Positions 1 through 8,443 of a stretch of 64,000 nt of DNA are shown here, piece after piece (within the stretch, counting starts at the first letter, position 1; every line of letters begins with the position of its first letter). The DNA comes from Paracoccus gahaiensis (GTDB taxonomy: Bacteria > Pseudomonadota > Alphaproteobacteria > Rhodobacterales > Rhodobacteraceae). The stretch is from positions 87,252 to 151,251 of the forward strand of contig NZ_SUNI01000007.1 of assembly GCF_005048225.1 (NCBI RefSeq), given 5' to 3'. The notes below the pieces were generated by a model. That model worked only from the letters and a program-made list of their open reading frames with translations. It was not told where the DNA came from and made no database searches. The position numbers and the translations under genes are program-made.

Positions 1-201
1 CCCTCGGGGCTGGAGGTGCTGCGCGAGCCTGACAGCGCCGACATCGCCCTCTGCGCGCAGGAGGGGCACATGCCCTATGCCAATTCGCGCCGGGTGATCG
101 ACCATCTGCATCAGGTTCAGGCCGACCGCCGCTCTGCCCCCGACCGGCTGGCCGAGCTGCGCCGGGCGCAGGACAGCCTTCTGATGCCCGCAGCAGGATA
201 G
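1..201 (+). CDS. C-terminal end of an unidentified protein (5' end outside window)
   Basis: Frame 1 is open from the first base to a TAG at 199-201, giving the last 66 residues of a protein that starts upstream of the window. The tail is rich in Arg, Ala and Leu and looks helical. I recognise no motif. The stop lies three bases before the ATG of the glycosyltransferase gene, so the two are probably co-transcribed and translationally coupled, which suggests a glycan-related role but does not prove it. Confidence 0.55.
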   Translation, partial: PSGLEVLREPDSADIALCAQEGHMPYANSRRVIDHLHQVQADRRSAPDRLAELRRAQDSLLMPAAG

Positions 202-203
202 CG

Positions 204-1361
204 ATGCGCCTGTTGAGGATTGCCGTGATGGCGCATTGCCGCCATCCGATCTCGCCCCCCTTCATGGGCGGGATGGAGGTCCATGCCCATCACCTGGCCC
301 ATGCCCTGCAGGCGCGCGGCCATAAGGTGACGCTGGTCGCTGCGGGCGACAGCCGCGTGGGGGTGCCGGTCCTGCCGCTGATGCGGCAGCATTACGACAG
401 CGCCTATCCCTGGCATGATTTCCACGGCACCAAGGTGCTGAACGACCATCTGGACCTGAGCCATGCCGAGGCGCTGGCCCGGCTGCGGGACGAGGGCTTC
501 GACATCGTCCACAACAACACGCTGCACCGCTATCCGCCGCGGCTGGCGCGCAGCGTGGGACTGCCGATGGTCACCTCGCTGCATGTGCCGCCCTTCGACG
601 CGCTGGCCCGTGCGGTGCGCGACAGCGTGGCGCCGTGGCATCCGGTGACGGGATGCTCGCGCCGGCATCTGGATGCCTATTGGCCGGGCGGGGTGGCGCG
701 GGACGCGCATGTGGTGCCCAACGGAATCGATCCCGCCGATTGGCCCTTCAGCGCCACGGGCAATGGCGAGGCGGTCTGGGCCGGGCGCATCACCCCCAAC
801 AAGGGCACGCATCTGGCCATCGCCGCCGCCCTTCGGGCGGGCATTCCCCTGACCATCTTCGGCAGCATCGAGGATTCGGGATATTACGAGGCGCTGGTGC
901 GTCCCGCGCTTGGCCCCCGCATCCGCCATGGCGGGCATCTGGCCGGGTCCGATCTGGCGGGGGAATACGGTCGGGCCTCGGTCCTGCTGTTCACCCCGCA
1001 ATGGGACGAGCCCTTCGGGCTGTCGGCCATCGAGGCGATGGCCTGCGGCACCCCGGTCGCGGCGATCGAGATGGGCGCGGTACGCGAGGTCGTGGGCGAT
1101 GCCGGCGCCTATGCGAAGGCCGACGGGTCCGATCTGGACCGGGCTTTGCAGGAGGCGCTGACCATCCCCCGCGCGCGCGCCCGTCGCCGGGTCGAGCGGC
1201 TCTTCACGCTGGAGCGGATGATCGAAGGTTATGAGGCGCTCTATGCCGGTGCGCTGGCCGCGCGGGATCCCGGGCACGACCCCGTCCGCTTCCCCGAGAT
1301 CGAGCTGCCGCAGAGGCTGGTCGCCGCATGGGACCGGTCTGATCTTTCGCAGGCGATCTAG
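204..1361 (+). CDS. Glycosyltransferase family 4 (GT-B fold)
   Basis: This 385-residue protein is a retaining GT-B glycosyltransferase of family GT4, transferring a sugar from a nucleotide donor to an unknown acceptor. The N-terminal half has the acceptor-side glycine motif FMGGMEVHAHHLAHAL (about residues 20-35). The C-terminal half has GRITPNKGTH (about 194-203) and the donor-binding EPFGLSAIEAMACGTPV segment (about 268-284) with the E-x7-E spacing of the family. There is no signal peptide or membrane segment, so it is cytoplasmic. ATG 204 follows GCAGGA at a usable distance. It ends convergently with the ABC ATPase gene, overlapping by four bases. Sugar and acceptor cannot be told from sequence. 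Confidence 0.85.
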   Translation: MRLLRIAVMAHCRHPISPPFMGGMEVHAHHLAHALQARGHKVTLVAAGDSRVGVPVLPLMRQHYDSAYPWHDFHGTKVLNDHLDLSHAEALARLRDEGFDIVHNNTLHRYPPRLARSVGLPMVTSLHVPPFDALARAVRDSVAPWHPVTGCSRRHLDAYWPGGVARDAHVVPNGIDPADWPFSATGNGEAVWAGRITPNKGTHLAIAAALRAGIPLTIFGSIEDSGYYEALVRPALGPRIRHGGHLAGSDLAGEYGRASVLLFTPQWDEPFGLSAIEAMACGTPVAAIEMGAVREVVGDAGAYAKADGSDLDRALQEALTIPRARARRRVERLFTLERMIEGYEALYAGALAARDPGHDPVRFPEIELPQRLVAAWDRSDLSQAI

Positions 1362-2128
1362 GGAGCGGGGGCTGCCTCCAAGGCGCGGTAGCCTTCCGAG
1401 GCGGCCATCAGTTGCGCCGTATAGGGCGCGGTGCTGCGGCCGGCCCGCAGGTCCGCGACCGGCAGGATCTCGACGATGCGGCCCTGCTGCATGACCGCCA
1501 GCCGGTCGCACATATGCCCGATCACCGACAGGTCATGGCTGACCATCAGATAGGTCAGCTTGTGTTCGGCCCGCAGGTCGGCCAGCAGGTTCAGGATCTC
1601 GGCCTGCACGCTGACATCTAGCGCGCTGGTGGGTTCGTCCAGCAGCAGCAGGCGCGGCTCGGCGGCCAGCGCCCGGGCGATGGCCACGCGCTGGCGCTGG
1701 CCCCCCGACAGCTGGTGGGGATAGCGGAAGCGGAAGCTCTGCCCCAGCCCCACATCGTCCAGCAGCCGCACGATGCGCTGGTCGATCCGGTCCATGCCCT
1801 GCAGGCGCAGCGTCTCGGCCAGGACGGCATCGACGGAATGGCGCGGATGCAGGCTGGCATAGGGGTCCTGAAAGACCATCTGCACGGTCTTGAAGAAGGC
1901 CCGGTCGCGGCGACCCTCGCGCAGGTCGGCCCCGTCCACGCGGATCGACCCCGACCAGGTGGGGATCAGCCCGGCGATGGCGCGCAGGACGGTCGACTTG
2001 CCCGAGCCGCTTTCGCCCACCAGGCCGAAGCTTTCTCCCGGGGCCACCTGGAACCCCGCGCCGCGCACGGCGTCCACGCGGTCGGGGATCTGGCCGAACC
2101 AGACGTTCAGATCCGACACGCTCAGCAT
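1358..2128 (-). CDS. Dipeptide/oligopeptide-type ABC transporter ATP-binding protein (DppF/OppF class)
   Basis: One of two ATPases driving the importer encoded at 1.4-6.8 kb. It has a Walker A (GESGSGKST), a signature ([15 protein letters not shown]), a Walker B ([12 protein letters not shown]) and an H-loop (VSHD). The protein is about 256 residues, a little shorter than most OppF proteins. I chose ATG 2128: an in-frame GTG at 2167 would run translation through an intergenic GC-hairpin repeat (2145-2195) that recurs elsewhere in the window. It is the last gene of the minus-strand operon. Substrate is not determinable from the ATPase. Confidence 0.88.
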   Translation of the reverse strand: MLSVSDLNVWFGQIPDRVDAVRGAGFQVAPGESFGLVGESGSGKSTVLRAIAGLIPTWSGSIRVDGADLREGRRDRAFFKTVQMVFQDPYASLHPRHSVDAVLAETLRLQGMDRIDQRIVRLLDDVGLGQSFRFRYPHQLSGGQRQRVAIARALAAEPRLLLLDEPTSALDVSVQAEILNLLADLRAEHKLTYLMVSHDLSVIGHMCDRLAVMQQGRIVEILPVADLRAGRSTAPYTAQLMAASEGYRALEAAPAP

Positions 2129-2144
2129 GGGCGGGGCCGTCGGA

Positions 2145-2195
2145 GCGGGGGCTTCGCGCCCCCGCACCCCCGCGGGATATTTGCGCCAAGATGAA
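2145..2195 (+). repeat. REP-like intergenic element, copy A
   Basis: A GC-rich hairpin (GCGGGGGC 2145-2152 paired with GCCCCCGC 2158-2165) is followed by CCCCGCGGGATATTTGCGCC and AAGATGAA. The same layout occurs at 20606-20671 and 25588-25648, always between genes and in the same orientation. Its position between the two ATPase genes decides the start of the downstream one. Confidence 0.6.
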
Positions 2196-2203
2196 TGTGC
2201 ATG

Positions 2204-3118
2204 TCAGAGCCCTCCGGGCAGCGCGGTGTCGGCGCGGGGCGAGAGGGGGTCGCCGTCGCTTGGCGACAAAGTATCGTCGTCGCGCCAGCTGTCCTGGCGG
2301 GCGAGGACCGGCAGGCGGGACACTGGCGCGTCGAGACGCGGCAGACTGTTCAGCAGGCCGCGCGTGTAGGGGTGGCGGGCCTGGTGCAGGTCGCGGGCGG
2401 GCAGCGTTTCCACGATGCGGCCCGCATACATGATCAGCACCCGGTCGCAGAACTGCGCCACCAGGTTCAGGTCGTGGCTGATGAAGATCAGCCCCATCCC
2501 CCGGTCGCGGACCAGCCGGTCCATGATGTGCAGGACCTCGGTCCGGACCGACACGTCCAGCGCGCTGGTCGGCTCGTCCGCGATCAGGATCTGCGGGCCA
2601 GGTGCCAGCATCATCGCGATCATGATGCGCTGGCCCATGCCGCCCGAGACCTCGTGCGGATAGGCGTCCATGACCCGCTCGGGGTCGCGGATCTGCACCG
2701 CCTCGAGCATCTCGAGTGCCTTCCGGCGGGCCTGATCGCGGGGGGCGGCGGCGTGCAGGCGGTAGGCCTCGATGATCTGGCGGCCGACGGTCATGACCGG
2801 GTTCAGGCTGAACTTGGGGTCCTGCATGACCATGCTGATGCGCCCGCCGCGGATCTTGCGCATCTGGCGCTCGGGCAGGTCCAGGATGGAGCGGCCCTCC
2901 AGCGTCATCGACGCGGCCTCGATCCGGCCCGGCGGGCGGATCAGGCCCAGGATGGCGCGGCCGGTCATCGACTTGCCCGAGCCGCTTTCGCCCACCACGC
3001 CCAGCCGTTCCCGGCCCAGATCGAAGCTGACGCCGCGCACGGCCTGAAAGCTGCCCTGCCGCGTGGGGAAGCTCACCCGCAGGTCGCGCACGGACAGGAG
3101 AGGGGCGTCTTGGGTCAT
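2204..3118 (-). CDS. Dipeptide/oligopeptide-type ABC transporter ATP-binding protein (DppD/OppD class)
   Basis: Second ATPase of the importer, about 304 residues, the usual size. Walker A is GESGSGKS, the signature VSGGMGQRIMIAMML, Walker [13 protein letters not shown] and the H-loop ISHD. The end has the family's C-terminal oligopeptide-transporter extension (HQARHPYTRGLL). ATG 3118 overlaps the stop of the upstream permease (ATGA, 3115-3118), so the pair is translationally coupled. A longer in-frame reading back to 4075 runs antiparallel-frame through the permease and is not coding. Confidence 0.88.
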   Translation of the reverse strand: MTQDAPLLSVRDLRVSFPTRQGSFQAVRGVSFDLGRERLGVVGESGSGKSMTGRAILGLIRPPGRIEAASMTLEGRSILDLPERQMRKIRGGRISMVMQDPKFSLNPVMTVGRQIIEAYRLHAAAPRDQARRKALEMLEAVQIRDPERVMDAYPHEVSGGMGQRIMIAMMLAPGPQILIADEPTSALDVSVRTEVLHIMDRLVRDRGMGLIFISHDLNLVAQFCDRVLIMYAGRIVETLPARDLHQARHPYTRGLLNSLPRLDAPVSRLPVLARQDSWRDDDTLSPSDGDPLSPRADTALPGGL

Positions 3119-4059
3119 GACTTGTCCCCCTTGGGGTCCAGCACGTCGCGCAAGCCGTCGCCCAGCAGGTTGAAGGCCATCGAGACGGTGAAGATCGCCA
3201 GTCCCGGCATCGCCGCCACCCACCAGAAATCGAGGATATAGGCCCGCCCGTCCGAGATCATCGCCCCCCATTCCGGCAGGGGCGGCTGCGCGCCGAGGCC
3301 CAGGAATCCCAGGCCTGCCGCCGACAGGATGATGCCCGCCATGTCCAGCGCCACCCGCACGATCAGGGAACTGACGCAGAGGGGCCAGATATGGCCGATG
3401 AGCAGGCGCAGGCGGCCCGCGCCCTGCAGCCGGGCGGCGGCGATGAAATCGGCATTGCGGATGGTCAGCGTCTCGGCCCGGGCGAGGCGGGCATAGGGCG
3501 GCCAGGCGGTCAGGGCCAGCGCCAGGACCGCGTTGCCGATGCTGGGCCCGAGGGCTGCGACGAAGGCCAGCGCCAGGATCAGCTTGGGGAAGGCCAGGAA
3601 GATGTCGGTGATGCGCATCAGCACCTGATCGACCCAGCCCCCGGCAAAGCCCGCGACGGTGCCGATGAACAGCCCGATGATCGGCGCGATCAGCGCCACC
3701 GTGCCCACGATGAACAGCGTGATGCGCGAGCCGTGGATCAGGCGGGACAGGATGTCCCGGCCCAAGGCGTCGGTGCCCAGCCAATGCGCGGCCGAGGGCG
3801 GCTGCAGCCGGTCGGCCAGGTTCTGGGCATAGGGGCTTTGCGGCGCGATCCAGGGCGCCAGGATCGCCATGCCGATCAGAAGGACCAGGATGACCAGCCC
3901 CAGCATCGCCAGCTTGTTGGCGCGGAAGGTCAGCCAGCCCTGATAGATCGCGCCAAGCCGCGCCTGGCGCCGGGTCTGCGGCGCATCCGACAGCAGCCAG
4001 TCGCGCCGGGTCCGAGGGCGGGTCTGGGGGCTGTCGGGGGAGGTCGGGGCGGCGGTCAT
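3115..4059 (-). CDS. ABC transporter permease (DppC/OppC class)
   Basis: A 314-residue inner-membrane permease with the N-terminal segment and six-helix core typical of DppC. The first membrane helix is near residues 50-72. The EAA loop that docks on the ATPase is visible as ARAETLTIRNADFIAAARLQGAG (about 195-217), here cited only by its key residues R-A-E-T...A-A-R-L-Q-G-A-G. It overlaps the DppB-type gene upstream by four bases and the ATPase downstream by four. It acts as a heterodimer with the DppB-type subunit. Confidence 0.88.
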   Translation of the reverse strand: MTAAPTSPDSPQTRPRTRRDWLLSDAPQTRRQARLGAIYQGWLTFRANKLAMLGLVILVLLIGMAILAPWIAPQSPYAQNLADRLQPPSAAHWLGTDALGRDILSRLIHGSRITLFIVGTVALIAPIIGLFIGTVAGFAGGWVDQVLMRITDIFLAFPKLILALAFVAALGPSIGNAVLALALTAWPPYARLARAETLTIRNADFIAAARLQGAGRLRLLIGHIWPLCVSSLIVRVALDMAGIILSAAGLGFLGLGAQPPLPEWGAMISDGRAYILDFWWVAAMPGLAIFTVSMAFNLLGDGLRDVLDPKGDKS

Positions 4060-5168
4060 GTCGACCTCGGGTCAAGGAAGCGATACAGGATGTCGCTGAG
4101 CAGGTTCAGCACCACGAAGCAGGCGCCGACGACGACCGTGCCGCCCAGCACCGCGTTCATGTCGCCCGACAGCAGGCCGCGGGTGATGTAGCTGCCCAGG
4201 CCCGGCCAGCTGAAGATGATCTCGGTCAGGACCGAGCCCTCGAGCAGGGAGCCGAAGGACAGCGCGATGACCGTGACCAGCGGGATGGCGATGTTGCCCA
4301 AGGCATGGCGCCAGATCACCGCGCGTTCGGACAGGCCCTTCACGCGGGCGGTGGTGATGTATTCCTGGGACAGCTGCTCCAGCATGAAGCTGCGGGTCAT
4401 CCGGCTGATATAGGCCAAGCTGTAATAGCCCAGAAGGCTGGCCGGCAGGATGATGTGGCTGAAGGCGTCCTGGAAGGCGGGCCAGTCCCCGGCGATCAGG
4501 CTGTCGACCAGCACCATCCCGGTGACATTGGGGACCATCCCGTCATAGAGGATCCCCTGACGCCCCGGGCCGCCGACCCATCCCAGCATGCCGTAGAAGA
4601 TCAGGAGGCCCATCAGCCCCAGCCAGAAGATCGGCATGGAATAGCCCACCAGCGCCACCACGCGGGCGACCTGGTCGATGATCCCGCCCCGGCGGGCGGC
4701 GGCGATCACGCCCAGGGGCACGCCGATCACCACCCCGATCAGCGTGCCGAGCGTCGCCAGCTCCAGCGTGGCGGGGAAGACGCGGGCGATGTCGGCGCTG
4801 ACCGGCTGCCCGGTCGAGATCGAGCGCCCGAAATCGCCCTGCAGCACGTCGCCGATATAGGTCAGGAACTGCACCACCAGCGGCTGGTCCAGCCCCATGG
4901 CGATATAGGCGGCGTCGTATTGCGCCTGCGTCGCGCGGTCGCCCACCACCTTCAGCACCGGGTCGATCGGCATGACGCGACCGATGATGAAGGTCACCAG
5001 CAGCAGACCCAAGAGCGTCAGCGCCAGCGACAGGATCGTGCCCGCCACGCTGCGGGCGCGGCGGCGGCGCAGGGCGCGGCGGCCCGCCAGATCGGGTCGG
5101 CCCCGGCCCGGAGGGGTCGCACCGGGGGACGGCGGTCCCCCGGTGCCGGTGATGTCGGTCGCGGACAC
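4056..5168 (-). CDS. ABC transporter permease (DppB/OppB class)
   Basis: A 370-residue permease with an unusually long, Pro/Gly/Arg-rich cytoplasmic N-terminus (about residues 1-40) before the first helix (about 43-65). The core has the DppB features: a periplasmic loop with GDVLQGDFGRS and the EAA-like loop QEYITTARVKGLSERAVIWRHAL (key residues Y-I-x-T-A-R-x-K-G-L). Ordinary DppB proteins are 310-340 residues, so either the N-terminal tail is real or translation starts at an internal codon. It lies four bases after the binding-protein gene. Confidence 0.86.
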   Translation of the reverse strand: MSATDITGTGGPPSPGATPPGRGRPDLAGRRALRRRRARSVAGTILSLALTLLGLLLVTFIIGRVMPIDPVLKVVGDRATQAQYDAAYIAMGLDQPLVVQFLTYIGDVLQGDFGRSISTGQPVSADIARVFPATLELATLGTLIGVVIGVPLGVIAAARRGGIIDQVARVVALVGYSMPIFWLGLMGLLIFYGMLGWVGGPGRQGILYDGMVPNVTGMVLVDSLIAGDWPAFQDAFSHIILPASLLGYYSLAYISRMTRSFMLEQLSQEYITTARVKGLSERAVIWRHALGNIAIPLVTVIALSFGSLLEGSVLTEIIFSWPGLGSYITRGLLSGDMNAVLGGTVVVGACFVVLNLLSDILYRFLDPRST

Positions 5169-5172
5169 GGGG

Positions 5173-6771
5173 TTATTCGCCCTTCGTCACCTGGCGGTAC
5201 ATGACCGAGCTGATCGCCCCGCCGCTCCACCAGTTCTGGACGCCGTCGCCCATGCCGACCTGCTCGATGCGCTGGAACAGCGGCACGATGGGCGCCTCGG
5301 CCTGATACTGGCGCTGGATGTCCTGATACATCGCGGCGCGGGTGTCGGTGTCCTGTTCCAGGGTCGCGGCCACGGTGGCCTCGTTCATCTCGGCGGGCAC
5401 CTCATAGGCGTTGCGCCAGGCCAGAAGGCCCACGGCGGCGGCCTCGTCACTGTTGTCGGGATTGTAGGCGAAGGTCGCGGCATTGGTGTTGGGGTCGGAG
5501 TAATCCGGGCCCCACTCGCCCAGGAAGATCGGCACCTCGCGGGCGCGATAGGCGTCCAGCACCTGCGCGCCGGTCATCTGCTCGATCTCCAGTGTCAGGC
5601 CGACCTGGCCCATCGCGGCCTGCAGGGTCTGCGCCACGTCGATATATTCGCGCAGGTCGCGCACGCGGGTGGTGATCGTGCCGCCCTCGATCCCCGCATC
5701 GGTCAGGATCTGGCGGGCCTTCTCGATGTCATAGGTCCAGGGCGTCTCGTCCAGCGCGCCCAGATAGCCGCGCGGCAGGAAGCTTTGATGAGTGACGAAC
5801 TGGCCCTTGAGGAAGCTGTTCGTGATGCCCTCGTAATCGACCAGATGCTTCATCGCCTCGACCACGGCGGGGTTCGACAGCAGCTCGTCCTTCTGGTTCA
5901 GGCCCATGTAGAGGATGCGGCCGCGCGGTTCGTCCTGGATCGTCACCCCCTCGACCGAGGCGATGGATTCGACATCCGTGGGCGTCAGGTTGCGGGCCAC
6001 GTCGATGTCGCCCTGTTCCAGCAGCAGCCGCTGCGCGCTGGATTCGGCGACGTTGCGCACGATCACGCGCTTCATCGTGGGCGCGCCCTGCCAGTAGTCC
6101 TCATAGGCGGTCAGCTGCACCTGCTCGTTGGGGCGCCAGGCGGCCAGCACATAGGCGCCGGACCCGGCCTCGTTGGTGTTCAGCCAGCCGTTGCCCAGAT
6201 CGCCATCGGCCTCGTTGGCCATGACCGTCTCCATGTCGACCACGCTGGCGATGTTGGCGGTCAGGCAGTTCAGCACGAAGGACGGCGCATAGGGCTTGTC
6301 CATCGTCAGGGTCAGGGTGTTGCCCTCAGAGGTGATCATCTGGTCGACATTGTCGGCGGTGAAGCCGAACTGCGTCAGGATGAAGGCCGGGGTCTTGTCC
6401 AGCTTGACCGCGCGCTGCAGCGACCAGGCGGCATCCTCGGCCCGGACCGGATTGCCGGAATGGAAGGTCACGTCCTCGCGCAGGGTGAAGGTGATCGACA
6501 GCCCGTCCTCGGACACCTCCCAGCTTACCGCCAGGCTGGGCTGAAAGCCCGCCTCGGGGTCCAGCGGGTCGAAATCGACCAGCCGGTCATAGGTGTTGTT
6601 GTTCACGTCATTGCCCGAGAACTCGAAGCTTTGCGCCGGGTCCAGGCTGATGATGTCGTCGATCGTGTGGGCCACGACCAGCGTGTCGGCGGGCGTCTCG
6701 GCAAAGGCCGCAGGGGCGAAGGCCAGGGCCGAGGCCAGCAGCACGGCCCGCGAGGTCAGGTGGAATGTCAT
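5173..6771 (-). CDS. ABC transporter periplasmic substrate-binding protein, family 5 (DppA/OppA type)
   Basis: A 532-residue solute-binding protein. ATG 6771 is followed by a clear Sec signal peptide (SRAVLLASALAFAPAAFA, cut near residue 23). The mature protein has the cluster C hallmarks: early SLDPAQSFE, a DRLVDFDP segment and the YPARPIFLGEW-type hinge (here REVPIFLGEWGPDYSDPN). It captures the substrate for the four downstream importer subunits. Family 5 proteins bind peptides, but also nickel, opines and glycosides, so substrate is open. It starts 172 bases after glpK on the same strand, so it may share the glycerol transcript. Confidence 0.87.
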   Translation of the reverse strand: MTFHLTSRAVLLASALAFAPAAFAETPADTLVVAHTIDDIISLDPAQSFEFSGNDVNNNTYDRLVDFDPLDPEAGFQPSLAVSWEVSEDGLSITFTLREDVTFHSGNPVRAEDAAWSLQRAVKLDKTPAFILTQFGFTADNVDQMITSEGNTLTLTMDKPYAPSFVLNCLTANIASVVDMETVMANEADGDLGNGWLNTNEAGSGAYVLAAWRPNEQVQLTAYEDYWQGAPTMKRVIVRNVAESSAQRLLLEQGDIDVARNLTPTDVESIASVEGVTIQDEPRGRILYMGLNQKDELLSNPAVVEAMKHLVDYEGITNSFLKGQFVTHQSFLPRGYLGALDETPWTYDIEKARQILTDAGIEGGTITTRVRDLREYIDVAQTLQAAMGQVGLTLEIEQMTGAQVLDAYRAREVPIFLGEWGPDYSDPNTNAATFAYNPDNSDEAAAVGLLAWRNAYEVPAEMNEATVAATLEQDTDTRAAMYQDIQRQYQAEAPIVPLFQRIEQVGMGDGVQNWWSGGAISSVMYRQVTKGE

Positions 6772-6943
6772 GTCGGTGATCCCTGATGGTGAACGGCCTC
6801 CGCTTGCTGCGGAGTTGCGCGATCTGCAGGTTGGCCCAAGCCCCGGCCCCTTGCAAGGGGGGCGATGCATGGCCCTGGGGTCCAGGCCGATGCGCACGGC
6901 ATTATCCCGCCACCGCCGTTTCCGAAGGCAACGCGTCCCGCAC

Positions 6944-8422
6944 CTAAAGTGACATGGTCGCCTTGACGGCCCGCAGCCAGGCGTCATAGCGGGCGTCGCG
7001 GTCGGCCGCCTCCATGTCGGGCGCGAAGCTGCGGTCCAGCACCCAGTCCTTGGCGAACCCTTCCTGATCGGGATAGATCCCCGGCCCCTGCCCCGCCAGC
7101 CAGGCAGCGCCCAAGGCCGTCGTCTCCAGCACGGCGGGCCGGTCGACGGGGGCGCCCAGGATGTCGGAGAGGAACTGCATCGCGTAATCGGACGCGCTCA
7201 TGCCACCATCCACGCGCAGGGCGGTCTCGCCCTTGGGTTCCCAATCGGCCTTCATCGCCTCCAGAAGGTCGCGGGTCTGGAAGCCCACGCTTTCCAGTGC
7301 CGCGCGGGCCAGCTCCTCGGGCCCCGAATTGCGGGTCAGGCCAAAGATCGCCCCGCGGCTGTCGGGCGACCAATAGGGCGCCCCGAGGCCGGTGAAGGCC
7401 GGAACCAGGATCACCTGCTGGTCGGGATCGGCGCGTTCCGCCAGGGGCTGGGTTTCCTTGGCGTGGCGGATGATCTTCAGCCCGTCGCGCAGCCATTGCA
7501 CGACCGCCCCCGCGATGAAGATCGAGCCCTCCAGCGCATAGGTGGGCTTGCCGTCCAGCTGATAGGCGATGGTCGTCAAAAGCCGCTTGGTCGAGGCCAC
7601 GGGCTGGTCCCCGGTGTTCAGAAGCGCGAAGCAGCCGGTGCCATAGGTCGACTTGATCATGCCGGGCGTGAAGCAGGCCTGCCCCACGGTGGCGGCCTGC
7701 TGGTCGCCCGCCACCCCGGTGATCGGGATCGGACGCCCGAAGAGGTCGGGCCGCGTGGTGCCGAAATCATCCGCGCAATCCCTGACCTCGGGCAGCATCG
7801 ACATGGGGATGTCGAACAGCTTGCAGATCGTCGCCGACCAGCGCCCCTTGTGGATGTCATAGAGCATCGTGCGCGCGGCGTTGGTGGCATCGGTCGCATG
7901 GACCTTACCGCCGGTCAGGTTCCAGATCAGCCAGGCGTCCACCGTGCCGAAGGCCAGATCACCGGCTTCGGCGCGGTCCCGGGCACCCTCCACATGGTCC
8001 AGGATCCACTTGACCTTGGTGGCCGAGAAATAGGGATCGACCAGCAGCCCGGTGCGGGCGGTGATCATCTCGGCATGGCCCCCGGCCTCCAGCTCACGGC
8101 AGAACTCGGCGGTGCGGCGGTCCTGCCAGACGATGGCGTTGTGGACGGGCTTGCCGGTCCTGCGGTCCCAGATCACCACCGTCTCGCGCTGGTTGGTGAT
8201 GCCGATGGCCTCGATCCGGGGATTGCCGCATTTCTCGATGGCCGCGCGGCAGGTCGCGGCGGTGCTGGACCACAGGTCGCGCGGATCGTGTTCGACCCAG
8301 CCCGGGCGGGGGAAATGCTGGGGAAACTCCTCCTGCGCGCTGGCGCAGGGGTGCAGGTCGGCGTCGAAGATGATCGCCCGGGACGAGGTCGTGCCCTGGT
8401 CGATGGCAAGGATATGGGTCAT
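6944..8422 (-). CDS. glpK: Glycerol kinase
   Basis: A 492-residue FGGY kinase that phosphorylates glycerol to sn-glycerol 3-phosphate in the cytoplasm. The N-terminus has the phosphate-1 motif [12 protein letters not shown] and the substrate loop GWVEHDP; the second half has [14 protein letters not shown] and [19 protein letters not shown], both characteristic of GlpK rather than of erythritol or xylulose kinases. Length is standard (about 495-505). It sits 21 bases downstream of glpD on the same strand. An erythritol kinase (EryA) was considered because of the tetrulose-phosphate genes nearby, but the motifs are those of glycerol kinase. Confidence 0.95.
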   Translation of the reverse strand: MTHILAIDQGTTSSRAIIFDADLHPCASAQEEFPQHFPRPGWVEHDPRDLWSSTAATCRAAIEKCGNPRIEAIGITNQRETVVIWDRRTGKPVHNAIVWQDRRTAEFCRELEAGGHAEMITARTGLLVDPYFSATKVKWILDHVEGARDRAEAGDLAFGTVDAWLIWNLTGGKVHATDATNAARTMLYDIHKGRWSATICKLFDIPMSMLPEVRDCADDFGTTRPDLFGRPIPITGVAGDQQAATVGQACFTPGMIKSTYGTGCFALLNTGDQPVASTKRLLTTIAYQLDGKPTYALEGSIFIAGAVVQWLRDGLKIIRHAKETQPLAERADPDQQVILVPAFTGLGAPYWSPDSRGAIFGLTRNSGPEELARAALESVGFQTRDLLEAMKADWEPKGETALRVDGGMSASDYAMQFLSDILGAPVDRPAVLETTALGAAWLAGQGPGIYPDQEGFAKDWVLDRSFAPDMEAADRDARYDAWLRAVKATMSL

Positions 8423-8443
8423 GAGAAAGCTCCTCCGTTGGTC

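Noticed and set aside
2204..4075. 623-residue frame that would fuse the DppD-type ATPase to an N-terminal extension
   Set aside because: The first 318 residues read the permease gene in a wrong frame. The true start is the ATG at 3118 that overlaps the permease stop.
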